Shown here: one piece after another, positions 1 through 9,740 of the stretch | Numbering within the stretch: position 1 is the first letter of the stretch | Layout: each line of letters opens with the position of its first letter | Origin: Paenibacillus rigui | Lineage (GTDB): Bacteria > Bacillota > Bacilli > Paenibacillales > NBRC-103111 | Direction: 5' to 3' | Assembly: GCF_002234615.1 (NCBI RefSeq) | Contig: NZ_NMQW01000012.1 | Coordinates: 212,287-276,286, forward strand | DNA: 64,000 nt | Notes under the pieces: model-generated | Seen by the model: the letters and a program-made list of their open reading frames with translations, nothing else | Database searches by the model: none | What the model was told of the DNA's origin: nothing | Position numbers and translations under genes: made by a program

Positions 1-40
1 TGCCTTACTCCTTCATTGTATGGGGAAAGAACATAACAAA

Positions 41-64
41 TAACCACGGATCGCTCCGTGGTTA
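41..64 (-). terminator. Terminator downstream of speD
   Basis: A perfect 10-bp stem (TAACCACGGA / TCCGTGGTTA) with a 4-base loop lies 27 bases past the speD stop. On the minus strand it is followed by a T-rich run. This fits a rho-independent terminator. Confidence 0.8.
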
Positions 65-90
65 CCATTTCTCGAACAACTCGAGGACTA

Positions 91-492
91 TTATTTTGTT
101 AATTGTACTTGCTTCATAACCGGTGTTTCGACTGTCATTTCACCCATACCGCGAACCAGTTTCTTCGCATGCGTCGTCTCTGGCTTCAGTACGGAGATCA
201 TATAATCAATCGCCAATTGAGGATCTACCGTTTCGCCACAGGTATAACAATCCAATGCGGCAAAACCCTTCTCAGGATAAGTATGAATGGAGAGATGACT
301 TTCCGACAATAATACTAGCACTGTTGCACCTTGTGGTTCAAACTGTTTGGATTGAACGGACATTACACTTGCTCCGCATGCCTCAGCAGCCTCTACCATT
401 TGCGCTTGTAACCATTCTGCATTGTTGAGAAGATCAAAGTCCACTCCCCAAGTATCTACAGCAACGTGTCTTCCGAAAGTTGAATATTCCAT
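91..492 (-). CDS. speD: S-adenosylmethionine decarboxylase proenzyme (pyruvoyl-dependent)
   Basis: This 133-residue protein has the length and features of the short prokaryotic SpeD class. The enzyme decarboxylates S-adenosylmethionine to give the aminopropyl donor for spermidine synthesis, in the cytoplasm. The motif SESHLSIHTYPE (about residues 63-74) contains the serine at which such proenzymes cleave themselves to form the pyruvoyl cofactor, plus the catalytic His. A downstream LDCYTCG segment carries the conserved Cys. The start is supported by an AAGGGGGA ribosome binding site. The gene is followed by its own terminator and preceded by a long leader, so it is probably monocistronic. Confidence 0.95.
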   Translation of the reverse strand: MEYSTFGRHVAVDTWGVDFDLLNNAEWLQAQMVEAAEACGASVMSVQSKQFEPQGATVLVLLSESHLSIHTYPEKGFAALDCYTCGETVDPQLAIDYMISVLKPETTHAKKLVRGMGEMTVETPVMKQVQLTK

Positions 493-636
493 CTTTCGGT
501 CCCCCTTCCTAGGAATAAAATGTTTGAAAATTTCATCCGCTAGGACCTACGTCATTCACTTCCCGAGGGAATAATCTCTCGCAACATTCAATGTCCTGAG
601 TGAATCCTGGTTCCTATTTTGTTTTCAACGAAAATA

Positions 637-665
637 AAAATAACATCAATTGGGTAGAAATGCAA
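637..665 (-). promoter_or_regulatory. Predicted sigma-A promoter of speD
   Basis: On the minus strand TTGCAT is followed after 17 bases by TATTTT, pointing at speD. It is a moderate match to the vegetative consensus. Confidence 0.4.
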
Positions 666-770
666 CACTTTTTTTTACCAAATGCCTAAAAGTTGGATTC
701 TTATCACACATTGACTAACATATGTCATATACTTGTCCCTTGTGTCGGTTTACCCAGTCCATTCCACACA

Positions 771-808
771 AAAAACTCCCCCGGCTTCTTGGCGAAGTCC
801 GGGAGAGT
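771..808 (-). terminator. Terminator of the 195-residue hypothetical gene
   Basis: The minus strand shows ACTCTCCCGG pairing with CCGGGGGAGT followed by TTTTTT, about 25 bases past the stop codon. This is a classic rho-independent terminator. Confidence 0.85.
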
Positions 809-832
809 CTTATCATCCTTGCGGAGTTTATA

Positions 833-1420
833 TTAAGCTTCAAGTACGAACAAACGATGTGTCAGCTGAGTCAGCCGCTCGTCAATTTGTCCGCGAACTG
901 CAACGTCTTCCATGTCGTTTCTCAAATCAAGCATAGTGTTGATCTGAGCTTTAATCATCTCGATTTCGTGCTCTACCTCCGTTTTACGGAACAATTGCTC
1001 CAATAAGCCCAAGGTGTCCTTATATTCATAAATTAATCTTTCCGTGTCACCCTTGCATTCCACGATTTTGACAACTGAACCTTGTTCATATTCATAAATC
1101 ATCACATAGGTTTCATAGATACGGTGAACCGTTGCACTTCCTTTAAAAGCGGCAACCGCTTTGCGCATCAGGTTAACCAAGTTTTTGTTCGTAATGCGGC
1201 AGGAGCCCTGACAAACATACGTGTTAAACTTACGTTCGAAAGAGAGAACAATTTCTTTGCCCGCATCGTCGAGCAGTACCACCTCTTGATTTCCGTTTTC
1301 AAGCACCTTTACCTGTAAAGAAGCTTGATGATCGACAAACATCTGAATAAACATGGCCATCTCGGCTTCCGTTAACTGTAGGCAGGTTTTGACGTATTCG
1401 GTCGCTAACCTCATTGCCAT
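833..1420 (-). CDS. Hypothetical protein, 195 aa
   Basis: I do not recognise this family. The protein is soluble, with no signal peptide or membrane segment. The first half alternates short strands (about residues 35-90, including a hydrophobic VVLLDDAGKEIVLSF stretch). The C-terminal third is strongly helical and charged, probably a coiled coil (about 135-195). The start is supported by GAGGGA six bases upstream, and a TATAAT box lies at 1486-1491 on the minus strand. It is monocistronic, with its own terminator. Coding status is well supported by length and signals; function is unknown. Confidence 0.8.
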   Translation of the reverse strand: MAMRLATEYVKTCLQLTEAEMAMFIQMFVDHQASLQVKVLENGNQEVVLLDDAGKEIVLSFERKFNTYVCQGSCRITNKNLVNLMRKAVAAFKGSATVHRIYETYVMIYEYEQGSVVKIVECKGDTERLIYEYKDTLGLLEQLFRKTEVEHEIEMIKAQINTMLDLRNDMEDVAVRGQIDERLTQLTHRLFVLEA

Positions 1421-1746
1421 AAAAATCCCTCGATTCTTTGTTTTCGAACGCTGAAGCCTTACTGCTATTCTCTTGTTCTATATACATTATACTACATAAA
1501 TATTTAATAATCCTGCAAACCAACCATGGAATTCCGTTGAATTTCTGAAAAATCTGCTTTTTCCTCGGAAGAAACCAGGATTTCATATAAATCCCTTCAA
1601 TTCCCTCATTAAGTTCACAGATTCTTTTCTCTCTTTCATGATTCCCTTGTCCGCCATTTGGGATACAGCAAAAAGCCGTTCAAAGGGACAAGCCCTCATG
1701 AACAGCTTCTATTCAAACCTTTTCCATACGAGCTGACGCGTGCAAA
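1421..1746. other. Intergenic region between engB and the hypothetical gene
   Basis: No gene is supported. It holds the promoter region of the minus-strand hypothetical gene (TATAAT at 1486-1491, no clear -35 box). The rest, downstream of engB, has short imperfect hairpins but no convincing terminator. Confidence 0.5.
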
Positions 1747-2382
1747 TTAAGACAACTCCGGCAAGGGGCTCTCCGGCTCTTGTTCAGGCGGCAGACCATA
1801 GCCTATCGTTTGCTCGATTATGCTCCACAGCTCGTCCTTGCCAAGCCCAAGCTCCGATGAGAACAGCACGAAATGATCGGATTTATCGAATTGCAATGTT
1901 TCCTTTACGATCTTGACGTGCTTCTGCCAATGTCCCTTCGTGATTTTGTCCGCTTTCGTTGTGACAACGCAGACGGGAACGCCATGATGCTTCAACCAGC
2001 TGTACATCGCCTGATCGTCCTTGGAGGGCGGATGGCGAAGATCGATCACGAGCAGCACCAGCTTCAAATACTCGCGGTGCAGTAAATACTCCTCAATAAA
2101 TTTGCCCCAGATCTCACGTTTAGACTTTGATACTCGAGCATACCCGTACCCGGGCAAATCGACAAAGAATAAGTCCGAGTTGATTTTATAATAGTTCAAC
2201 TGCTGTGTTTTCCCTGGCTGAGAGCTCGTTCTCGCCAGGTTTTTGCGCTGGATCATCCGATTGATCAGTGAGGACTTCCCGACATTCGAACGCCCTGCCA
2301 AAGCAATCTCCGGCAAGGCGTCGGGAGGATACTGACTCGGACCAACAGCGCTGATAATGAATTCAGCCTGATTGACCTTCAT
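1747..2382 (-). CDS. engB: Ribosome biogenesis GTP-binding protein EngB/YsxC
   Basis: A 211-residue TRAFAC-class GTPase needed for assembly of the large ribosomal subunit. The G1 P-loop [11 protein letters not shown] lies near residue 30, the G3 motif VDLPGYG near 75, and the G4 motif TTKADK near 140. The length is typical of EngB (about 195-215). The start codon lies 18 bases after the lonA stop on the same strand, so it is probably translated from the lonA transcript. The lonA-engB order matches B. subtilis. The last 20 residues are a Pro/Glu-rich tail. Confidence 0.96.
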   Translation of the reverse strand: MKVNQAEFIISAVGPSQYPPDALPEIALAGRSNVGKSSLINRMIQRKNLARTSSQPGKTQQLNYYKINSDLFFVDLPGYGYARVSKSKREIWGKFIEEYLLHREYLKLVLLVIDLRHPPSKDDQAMYSWLKHHGVPVCVVTTKADKITKGHWQKHVKIVKETLQFDKSDHFVLFSSELGLGKDELWSIIEQTIGYGLPPEQEPESPLPELS

Positions 2383-2400
2383 GGTACCTTCACTCTTTTC

Positions 2401-4734
2401 TTATACCCCTACGGGTTTTACTAACGCATGTTCCAATACCTCATCCATATGCGCGACAGGGATGAAGGTAAGATCGTTACGTACGCTTTCCGGAATTTCT
2501 TCAATATCCTTCACATTGTCCCTTGGGATAATGATTCTTCGAATCCCTGCACGATGGGCTGCAAGGCTCTTTTCTTTGAGCCCGCCGATCGGAAGCACCC
2601 GGCCGCGGAGCGTAATCTCCCCGGTCATGGCCACTTCCTTGGAAACGGGAATATTCGTAAGCGCCGAGATCAGCGCCGTTGCCATTGTAATACCTGCGGA
2701 TGGCCCATCCTTCGGAATGGCTCCCTCAGGAATGTGGATGTGAATATCCACCTTCTCGTGGAAGTCGGGAGGGATTCTCAGCTGTTCTACGCGGGAGCGT
2801 GTATAGCTGAACGCTGCCTGTGCCGACTCCTTCATCACATCGCCCAGCTTCCCTGTCAATGTGAGCTTGCCATTGCCTGGCATAACCGTAACCTCGATGA
2901 CAAGTGTATCTCCGCCCACTTCCGTCCACGCCAAACCAGTAACGGCACCGATCTGGTCAAATTCCTCCGCTACACCAAAGCGGAACTTCGGAGGTCCAAG
3001 GTACTCCTTCACATTGTCATAACGCACCTGTACGGTATCCGCCTGTCCAGACACCAGCTGCTTTGCCGCTTTGCGGCAAACCGATGAGATTTGCTGCTCA
3101 AGGTTCCGCACCCCGGCTTCACGGGTATACTCCCTGACGATACGCATGAGTGCCTGTTCATCCACAACCAGTTGGCCTTCCTGCAGGCCATGATCCTTTT
3201 CCTGCTTAGGCAGCAAATAATTGCGTCCGATATGGAGCTTCTCGATCTCGGTATAGCCCGGGATATATAGCACTTCCATCCGGTCGAGCAGCGGCCGCGG
3301 AATATTATGCACCGCATTGGCTGTCGTAACGAACATGACGTTCGATAAATCGAACGGCACTTCGATATAATGGTCGCTAAAAGTACTGTTTTGCTCAGGG
3401 TCCAGCACTTCAAGCAGAGCAGACGCCGGGTCCCCACGGAAATCCATTGCCATTTTATCGATTTCATCCAGCAAAAACACCGGGTTCGCTGTACCGGCAT
3501 TTTTCATGCCTTGAATAATGCGTCCCGGCATCGCTCCTACATAGGTGCGGCGATGCCCGCGAATTTCCGCCTCGTCCCTTACGCCGCCAAGCGAGATACG
3601 AATGAATTCACGGCCCAATGAACGGGCAATGGAACGTGCGATAGACGTCTTACCGACCCCTGGAGGCCCTACAAGGCACAGGATCGGCCCCTTGAGCTTT
3701 TTGACGAGCTTTTGCACGGCTAAGTATTCGAGCACGCGCTCTTTAGGCTTCTCCAGGCCGTAATGGTCCTCATTCAATATTTCCTCGGCACGGTTGATAT
3801 CCAGATCATCCTCGGTCAAATGGGACCATGGCAGCCCCAGCAGCCAATCGATATAGTTGCGGATGACGCCGCCCTCCGCAGAGGTTGCAGGCATTTTCTC
3901 CAGACGGTCAATTTCTTTCTCGATCTTCTCCTTGACCTTCTCCGGCACATCCGTTTCAGCCAGCTGCGAACGCAGCTCCTCTACCTCTCCGGCGCGGCCT
4001 TCCTTGTCTCCGAGCTCCTTCTGGATCGCCTTCATTTGTTCCCGTAGGTAATATTCCTTCTGGGTCTTCTCCATCTGTTTCTTCACGCGTTGGCTGATTT
4101 TACGTTCCAGCTCCAGCACTTCGCGCTCGTTATTCAGAATGGCAAGAAGCTTTTCCAGCCGTTCTTTTACATCGACCGTTTCCAGTATTTCCTGCTTATC
4201 TTTGATTTTAAGCGAGAGATGACTGCAAATTACATCCGCAAGACGTCCGGGCTCGTCGATATCGGACACCGCGGCCAACGTTTCGGGCGTCACTTTTTTG
4301 GAAAGGTTAATATAATTCTCGAATTGATTCAGTACGGTCCGCATCAACGCGTCGATCTCGGAATCCGTGGATTCCTGCTCCGGCAGCTCCTTGACTTGAA
4401 CTTCGTAATACTCGTCATTCGAAATAAATTCAATGATTTCGGCTCTTATGACGCCTTCAACCAGTACCCGAATCGTACCGTTAGGCAGCTTCAGCATTTG
4501 TCTGACTTTAGCGATCGTCCCGATTCGATATATATCATCGGTCGTCGGCTCTTCAATATTTACTTCCGACTGGGAGCAAAGGAGGATCATGCTGTCATCC
4601 ACCATCGACTTCTCCAGCGCCTTTACCGACTTTTCTCTGCCCACATCCAAATGAAGCACCATGCTTGGGTATACAAGCAGCCCGCGCAAAGGAAGCAAGG
4701 GCAAGCGCCTCACCTTATTTTTACTCGGTCCCAT
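2401..4734 (-). CDS. lon: ATP-dependent protease Lon (LonA)
   Basis: A 777-residue cytoplasmic AAA+ serine protease that degrades misfolded and regulatory proteins. In order it has an N-terminal substrate-binding domain ([15 protein letters not shown] near the start), a coiled-coil region, an AAA+ module with Walker [10 protein letters not shown] and Walker [10 protein letters not shown], and the protease domain with the catalytic Ser in KDGPSAGIT and Lys in [10 protein letters not shown] chose the ATG at 4734 because GGGAGGTG sits about 8 bases upstream; an in-frame extension to 4785 has no such signal. A promoter-like TTGAGC-17-TGATAA lies upstream. It is probably co-transcribed with engB. 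Confidence 0.97.
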   Translation of the reverse strand: MGPSKNKVRRLPLLPLRGLLVYPSMVLHLDVGREKSVKALEKSMVDDSMILLCSQSEVNIEEPTTDDIYRIGTIAKVRQMLKLPNGTIRVLVEGVIRAEIIEFISNDEYYEVQVKELPEQESTDSEIDALMRTVLNQFENYINLSKKVTPETLAAVSDIDEPGRLADVICSHLSLKIKDKQEILETVDVKERLEKLLAILNNEREVLELERKISQRVKKQMEKTQKEYYLREQMKAIQKELGDKEGRAGEVEELRSQLAETDVPEKVKEKIEKEIDRLEKMPATSAEGGVIRNYIDWLLGLPWSHLTEDDLDINRAEEILNEDHYGLEKPKERVLEYLAVQKLVKKLKGPILCLVGPPGVGKTSIARSIARSLGREFIRISLGGVRDEAEIRGHRRTYVGAMPGRIIQGMKNAGTANPVFLLDEIDKMAMDFRGDPASALLEVLDPEQNSTFSDHYIEVPFDLSNVMFVTTANAVHNIPRPLLDRMEVLYIPGYTEIEKLHIGRNYLLPKQEKDHGLQEGQLVVDEQALMRIVREYTREAGVRNLEQQISSVCRKAAKQLVSGQADTVQVRYDNVKEYLGPPKFRFGVAEEFDQIGAVTGLAWTEVGGDTLVIEVTVMPGNGKLTLTGKLGDVMKESAQAAFSYTRSRVEQLRIPPDFHEKVDIHIHIPEGAIPKDGPSAGITMATALISALTNIPVSKEVAMTGEITLRGRVLPIGGLKEKSLAAHRAGIRRIIIPRDNVKDIEEIPESVRNDLTFIPVAHMDEVLEHALVKPVGV

Positions 4735-4806
4735 CCAAAAGCACCTCCCAAGACTTTGCTTAAGCAAAGTTGACTTCGTCAGCATTCATTAACAAGTATA
4801 CTTCCC

Positions 4807-4835
4807 TTATCATGACCTATTAAGCAAGTGCTCAA
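4807..4835 (-). promoter_or_regulatory. Predicted sigma-A promoter of lonA
   Basis: On the minus strand TTGAGC is separated by 17 bases from TGATAA, about 75 bases before the lonA start. No CtsR-type GGTCAAA repeats were seen nearby. Confidence 0.45.
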
Positions 4836-4940
4836 ACGAAACCAATAGCTGTAGGAATCATTTTATCAAAATTAAAATCAAAACACCAATCGGCAGCCAA
4901 AAATGGTCAATAGTCCATTGGACACAGGAATAAAAAAAGA

Positions 4941-4980
4941 AACGCTGAGGGCCAATATGTTACTCTAGCCCATCAGCGTG
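4941..4980 (-). terminator. Terminator of lonB overlapping its stop codon
   Basis: On the minus strand ACGCTGATGGGC pairs with GCCCTCAGCGT, followed by a T-rich run. The 5' arm lies inside the last lonB codons, so the hairpin spans the stop codon. Confidence 0.75.
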
Positions 4981-6663
4981 CAAAACAGTTACAGAAGCGG
5001 AAGGATGCAGATCCGGTTGTGCACCGGACGTTTCCGTGGTCATAGATGTATTGAGGTTTAAGGCGTGGAACAACACTTCTTCCACCGAGTCGACAGGGAT
5101 CACTTCCAGCCCATTCAGTCCGCTAAAAATTTCTTGCCAGTTCTCCCGAGGAATAAGTACTTTGGTAGCGCCAGCCTGGAACGCCGCCTCGACTTTGGCA
5201 ACAACGCCTCCAACCGGCTTCACCTTGCCGTGGATTCCAACTTCTCCCGTCATCGCCAAATGGTTATCTACGGGGATTTGATTGATTGCCGAAGCCACCG
5301 CCGTTGCCATCGAAACGCCTGCGGAAGGTCCGTCAATAGGCGTTCCGCCCGGGAAATTAATATGAAGATCATAATTGTAAGGATTCATGCCCAATCTGCG
5401 AAGAACGGTCAGAACGTTTTCCACAGAGCCGCGAGCCATGCTTTTGCGCCGGATCGTTCTGGAGCCGCCACCCATTTCCTCTTCGTCCACAACACCGGTA
5501 ATCGTAAATTTGCCCGTCCCCTGCTGGATGACAGGGATGGCGGTCACTTCAATTTCAAGAAGCGTCCCCAGGTTAGGCCCATATACCGCCAATCCGTTCA
5601 CAAATCCGATCTCCGGCTTGGAGCCGATTTTCCTCTCCGGTCTAGGCGGAATTTGGGAGCTGTTCACAACCCACTCCACGTCCGAAACCGACAGCTCTTT
5701 ACGTCCATCCGTCAAGGCCATGCCCGCTGCAAGCTGAACGATATTAACGGCTTCCCTCCCGTTCGTAGCGTGCTTCTTAACGACTTCCATCGCAGCCGGA
5801 TTATCAGGGAACCCAATTTTCTTCAGCGCATTCTCTGCAATCTTACCGATCTCATTCGGAAGAAGAGGCCTGAAATAAATTTCCATGCAGCGCGAGCGAA
5901 TGGCCGGGGGAAGCTCCTGCGGATTTCTTGTTGTGGCCCCCACGAGACGAAAATCGGCCGGCAAGCCATTTTGAAATATATCATGGATGTAGCCAGGGAT
6001 GTTCGTATCCTCCGAATTGTAGTAAGCACTCTCCAAGTACACCTTGCGATCTTCCAGTACCTTTAATAATTTATTCATTTGATGAGGATGCAATTCCCCT
6101 ATTTCATCAATAAATAGCATGCCCCCATGCGCCTTCGTCACCGCACCCGCTTTGGGCTGGGGAATACCGGCTACCCCCATAGCCCCGGCCCCTTGGTAGA
6201 TCGGGTCATGCACAGAGCCGATCAGCGGATCCGCGATACCGCGTTCATCGAAACGGGCTGTAGTCGCATCCACCTCAGTAAATTTGGCATCGTTACGAAA
6301 GGGGGAATCCGGATTTTTCTTCGCCTCCTCCAGCACCACTCTAGCAGCTGCGGTTTTACCGACACCGGGAGGCCCGTAAATGATTACATGCTGCGGATTG
6401 GCGCCGCACAGGGCGGCCTTCAGGGCGCGCAGCCCTTCCTTTTGCCCGACGATATCAGTCATACTGGTAGGACGTGTTTTTTCTGCCAAAGGTTTATTTA
6501 AAGAAATGGACCGCAGCTTTCTCAGCTTCTCCAGTTCTTTTTTCGATTCTTTATCGACCGCCGTGCGGTTCGTTTGTTGGTTTCTTAATAAATTCCAAAA
6601 ATATAACCCGATCACAACAGCAAAAAATAGTTGGATGATCATCAAAATCACACTAATATTCAT
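4960..6663 (-). CDS. lonB: ATP-dependent protease LonB
   Basis: A 567-residue Lon-like protease of the Bacillus LonB type, which in B. subtilis is forespore-associated. It starts with one membrane segment (about residues 4-24), lacks the large LonA N-domain, and carries an AAA+ core (Walker [12 protein letters not shown] near 95; Walker B MLFIDEIGELH) and a protease domain with Ser in IDGPSAGVSM and Lys in GGVVAKVEAA. The ribosome binding site is GAGGAGG about 10 bases before the ATG. The final 25 residues are low-complexity Thr/Ser/Pro. It is divergent from the amidase gene and upstream of lonA on the same strand, separated by a terminator. Confidence 0.95.
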   Translation of the reverse strand: MNISVILMIIQLFFAVVIGLYFWNLLRNQQTNRTAVDKESKKELEKLRKLRSISLNKPLAEKTRPTSMTDIVGQKEGLRALKAALCGANPQHVIIYGPPGVGKTAAARVVLEEAKKNPDSPFRNDAKFTEVDATTARFDERGIADPLIGSVHDPIYQGAGAMGVAGIPQPKAGAVTKAHGGMLFIDEIGELHPHQMNKLLKVLEDRKVYLESAYYNSEDTNIPGYIHDIFQNGLPADFRLVGATTRNPQELPPAIRSRCMEIYFRPLLPNEIGKIAENALKKIGFPDNPAAMEVVKKHATNGREAVNIVQLAAGMALTDGRKELSVSDVEWVVNSSQIPPRPERKIGSKPEIGFVNGLAVYGPNLGTLLEIEVTAIPVIQQGTGKFTITGVVDEEEMGGGSRTIRRKSMARGSVENVLTVLRRLGMNPYNYDLHINFPGGTPIDGPSAGVSMATAVASAINQIPVDNHLAMTGEVGIHGKVKPVGGVVAKVEAAFQAGATKVLIPRENWQEIFSGLNGLEVIPVDSVEEVLFHALNLNTSMTTETSGAQPDLHPSASVTVLHADGLE

Positions 6664-6858
6664 TGCAGCACAACCTCCTCAGCTTTTTAACGCTTGACTA
6701 TAATATACCTTGTTCAACCCAATTACTTGGTAGTATTCCCCTCATCTGGTTCCGTTAATCGCTTTTTGAGAAAGTTTTCTGCCATGCATGAGAACCAATC
6801 TGCGGAGAACGATATAAAGAGTAGAAATATGTATTTCGAGCCGGATAGGAGTGTGCCT

Positions 6859-7626
6859 ATGCGTAAACTTATCTTTATGTGCCTAATCATCGTTGCCACA
6901 ATTTCTATCCCTTTCCTTCTGAATCGGACTTTGCATGTAACAGCATCCACTGTACCTCCGCCGGTAAACAGAAACCCGATTTTGACCGATGTCGACGTAT
7001 TAATAGACGTAGGTCATGGGGGCATCGATAGCGGAACGCTGTACGGTGAATTGTATGAAAAAAATATTAATTTGGAGATGGCCAAGCTGACCTACAGCCT
7101 GCTGAGCGAAAAAGGCTATCATGTGCTGATGAATCGGGTAGAGGACTATGCGTTAAGCGGGGAAAACCGTTGGTTTCGGACACGTTCCCGCCATTTAAAG
7201 GATTTGTCCCAACGCAGCCACCTGGCCAATGAGGTACGGCCAAAAGCCGTAATCAGCTTGCACGTTAACTGGGCTGCCCGAAGCGGTAAAAGAGGGCCCG
7301 TTGTACTTCATCAAAAATCGGAGGCCAGCAAAAGGCTTGCCGGCTCCTTGCAAAGCTCACTAAACGAGCTGTATAAAACCACGGAGGCGCCGGTATACGG
7401 TAAAACCTTTTACTTGCTGAAGCATGTTCAGGTTCCGGCGGTGATTGTTGAGATGGGTTTTATTTCAAACCCTTCCGACAGAGAGCAGATGACGCAGCCT
7501 CAAAAGCAAAAACAGCTGGCGGCCTCGATTGCACAAGGAGTCATTGCTTTTCTAAACGAAAAGCCGGCCCCTAAGGAACCAGCTTGGAAATGGTCACGAA
7601 TTGTCCGCCCATCTTCTGCAAAGTAG
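6859..7626 (+). CDS. N-acetylmuramoyl-L-alanine amidase (Amidase_3, CwlD-like)
   Basis: A 255-residue exported amidase that would cleave the amide bond between muramic acid and the peptide stem. The N-terminus is a membrane or signal segment (MRKLIFMCLIIVATISIPF). The zinc-site motifs of the Amidase_3 fold are all visible: DVGHGG, the Glu in LYEKNINLE, SLHVN and IVEMGF. Size and layout resemble CwlD, which makes muramic-delta-lactam in the spore cortex, but the identity is not certain. I chose ATG 6859 because AGGAG lies 7 bases upstream; an in-frame extension to 6694 lacks a signal. Its last 56 bases overlap the 3' end of the opposite-strand deacetylase gene. Confidence 0.88.
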   Translation: MRKLIFMCLIIVATISIPFLLNRTLHVTASTVPPPVNRNPILTDVDVLIDVGHGGIDSGTLYGELYEKNINLEMAKLTYSLLSEKGYHVLMNRVEDYALSGENRWFRTRSRHLKDLSQRSHLANEVRPKAVISLHVNWAARSGKRGPVVLHQKSEASKRLAGSLQSSLNELYKTTEAPVYGKTFYLLKHVQVPAVIVEMGFISNPSDREQMTQPQKQKQLAASIAQGVIAFLNEKPAPKEPAWKWSRIVRPSSAK

Positions 7627-8344
7627 GGATGGATTGCTTTAAAACCGCTGCGGTGTGTTTTCCGGGAGGACCTACATGCCCGATAACCACCGTGGCTTCA
7701 TGCTGATCCATATACTTTTGAACCTTTAAGGCTTGCTTGACAATATGATCGCGGCTGTAAATATCATCCATAAAAATATTATTTTCACCTGTGCGAACCC
7801 CAATTTCTTCAGCAAGCTTCTTCACGACGCTTTTATGTGATGTTTTGCTGTCGAGATAAATGAGGTTCTTTTCCTTGCATACTTCCAATACAATACGCAT
7901 CACCCGCGGGTCCGCGGTCACCTTGGAGCCCATGTGATTGTTCATCCCAATGGCAAAAGGAACATCCTCAATAGCGGCCAATACCCGCTTGCGAATTTCC
8001 TCATCCGGCAAATCCGTTGTGATTGCACCCGGCCCCAGCCAGCTTTTCTTCCCTCTTACCGGCTCCATCGGCATATGAATCAGGACATCATGTCCAAGGC
8101 GGTGAGCCCACTCCGCATCCCGTTTGGTCGTCGGCAGAAAGGGCATCACAGCGGCGGTAAAAGGAATCGGCAGCTCCATCATTTCCTTCGTCCCCGTCAT
8201 GTCGTTGCCCATATCGTCTATCACGATAGCAATTCTCTTGCTGGCCGGTTCTCCTTCAGCGTTTGCTGTATTCACATTCAGCAAAGCAACCATAAGCGAA
8301 ACACTTAAAGCCAGCTTCCATACCTGATGCAGCAGGTTGTGCAT
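7571..8344 (-). CDS. Divergent polysaccharide deacetylase family protein (YibQ-like), secreted
   Basis: A 257-residue protein with a signal peptide (about residues 1-29, cut near NTANA). The conserved start of this family, RIAIVIDDMGND, is at about 37-48. It is followed by LIHMPMEP, a NNHMGS motif and VVIGHVG near the end, which fit the NodB-like beta/alpha barrel of divergent polysaccharide deacetylases. The natural substrate is unknown; an extracytoplasmic carbohydrate is likely. AAAGGATG lies 7 bases before the ATG. The gene converges on the amidase gene with a 56-base tail-to-tail coding overlap. Confidence 0.88.
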   Translation of the reverse strand: MHNLLHQVWKLALSVSLMVALLNVNTANAEGEPASKRIAIVIDDMGNDMTGTKEMMELPIPFTAAVMPFLPTTKRDAEWAHRLGHDVLIHMPMEPVRGKKSWLGPGAITTDLPDEEIRKRVLAAIEDVPFAIGMNNHMGSKVTADPRVMRIVLEVCKEKNLIYLDSKTSHKSVVKKLAEEIGVRTGENNIFMDDIYSRDHIVKQALKVQKYMDQHEATVVIGHVGPPGKHTAAVLKQSIPTLQKMGGQFVTISKLVP

Positions 8345-8452
8345 ATTTTTTCATCCTTTCACGCTAAATTGCGAAGAAAAAAGCGCTGCGCACGTGACTC
8401 CATTCCTTCCATTATGTTATTTGTCAAAGGCTTCCAAACTATACAGAGCAAC

Positions 8453-8498
8453 AAAAAAAACAGCGCCCCCATCTTAGTTAAAAAGATGAAGGCACTGC
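8453..8498 (-). terminator. Terminator of ispG
   Basis: On the minus strand CAGTGCCTTCATCTT pairs with AAGATGGGGGCGCTG and is followed by eight T residues. It starts within 10 bases of the ispG stop. Confidence 0.9.
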
Positions 8499-8504
8499 TA
8501 TGTT

Positions 8505-9620
8505 TTAGGCATGCATCGTCGAATGCTTTGCTCTTCCCGGTATTTCGCCAGTCTGTTCAAAGTGGGCCACGATCACATCAATTTCCTTTTTCAGCTCCGC
8601 GAGAAGCTCCGCCTCGGGTACCTTCCGGATCATTTCCCCATACCGGAACAGCATCCCTTCGCCTCTCGCTCCAGCGATACCGATGTCCGCTTCTCTTGCC
8701 TCGCCAGGACCGTTAACCGCACAACCTAATACCGAGACTTTAATCGGCACTTTGATTTTGGCAATGTACTCTTCCACCTCGTTGGCAATCGAGAACAGAT
8801 CGATATCCAACCGGCCGCAAGTCGGGCAAGATACCAAGGTGGCGGCGTTCGTAATTAACCCGAATGTTTTCAACAGCTCACGGGCTACCTTAATCTCCTC
8901 AACCGGATCGGCGCTAAGCGAAATGCGAAGCGTATTCCCAATCCCCATGTTAAGCAACGCCCCGATGCCTGCTGCGCTCTTTACCGAGCCGGTGAACAAG
9001 GTTCCTGCTTCGGTAATGCCCAAATGCAGCGGATAGCGGAAGGCTTCCGCGGCCTTCGAATAAGCGGCAATAGCCATAGGTACGTCCGACGCTTTCAGGG
9101 ACACGATAATATCGTGGAAATCCAGCTCTTCCAAAATGTTAATATGGTATAAAGCACTCTCTACCATGGCTTCAGGGGTAGGATAGCCGTATTTTTCAAG
9201 CAGATGGTTTTCAAGCGATCCCGCATTGACCCCGATACGAATCGGAATTCCGCGTTCCTTGCACGCTTTAACTACCGCCTCAACCTTTTCCCGACGTCCG
9301 ATATTGCCCGGGTTAATACGCACCTTGTCAATCCCGTTCTCGATAGCCATCAGGGCGAGACGATGATCAAAATGGATATCGGATACGAGCGGGATATGAA
9401 TTTGTTTCTTGATTTCCTTGATGGCTTCAGCCGCTTCCTTGTTGTTAACGGTAACGCGGACCAACTGGCAGCCAGCTTCTTCTAAACGATGGATTTCGGC
9501 AACGGTCGCTTTCACATCGGCGGTTTTGGTGGTGCACATACTCTGCATAATGACTTCGTTGCTGCCGCCGATTGTCAAATCCCCTACTCTGACAGGGATC
9601 GTCTGCGATCTGTGAAACAT
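8505..9620 (-). CDS. ispG: 4-hydroxy-3-methylbut-2-en-1-yl diphosphate synthase (flavodoxin)
   Basis: A 371-residue iron-sulfur enzyme of the MEP isoprenoid pathway that converts methylerythritol cyclodiphosphate to HMBPP. The N-terminal TIM-barrel carries VRVTVNN and [12 protein letters not shown]. The C-terminal cluster domain shows the expected cysteines in VSCPTCGR and [11 protein letters not shown]. The length is normal for bacterial IspG. Its place between the ClpXP genes and the deacetylase is not obviously functional. It has its own terminator, and a 14-base palindrome sits about 45 bases upstream. Confidence 0.97.
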   Translation of the reverse strand: MFHRSQTIPVRVGDLTIGGSNEVIMQSMCTTKTADVKATVAEIHRLEEAGCQLVRVTVNNKEAAEAIKEIKKQIHIPLVSDIHFDHRLALMAIENGIDKVRINPGNIGRREKVEAVVKACKERGIPIRIGVNAGSLENHLLEKYGYPTPEAMVESALYHINILEELDFHDIIVSLKASDVPMAIAAYSKAAEAFRYPLHLGITEAGTLFTGSVKSAAGIGALLNMGIGNTLRISLSADPVEEIKVARELLKTFGLITNAATLVSCPTCGRLDIDLFSIANEVEEYIAKIKVPIKVSVLGCAVNGPGEAREADIGIAGARGEGMLFRYGEMIRKVPEAELLAELKKEIDVIVAHFEQTGEIPGRAKHSTMHA

Positions 9621-9663
9621 AATTTAGTCTCCCCCAACATACCAAACATCCTCCGCTCCTGAA

Positions 9664-9677
9664 ATACACCGAGGTGT
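9664..9677. promoter_or_regulatory. Palindrome upstream of ispG
   Basis: TACACC-GA-GGTGTA lies about 45 bases upstream of ispG and 60 bases downstream of the clpX stop. It could be an operator or part of a weak terminator; the sequence alone does not decide. Confidence 0.3.
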
Positions 9678-9740
9678 ACTAGGATTGGAGGTTGTTATGG
9701 TTAGTTTACTATGAATATGCTATGAGTGAGAAAGACGCTC

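Larger units (their letters stand above)
493..832. other. Intergenic region upstream of speD
   Basis: No gene is supported here. It holds the speD leader (about 145 bases between the predicted promoter and the start codon), the speD promoter, an A/T-rich tract and the terminator of the next minus-strand gene. No known riboswitch was recognised in the leader. Confidence 0.5.

Noticed and set aside
3009..3500. 163-codon open frame inside lonA
   Set aside because: Shadow frame of a GC-rich conserved gene; no ribosome binding site, and lonA clearly codes here.
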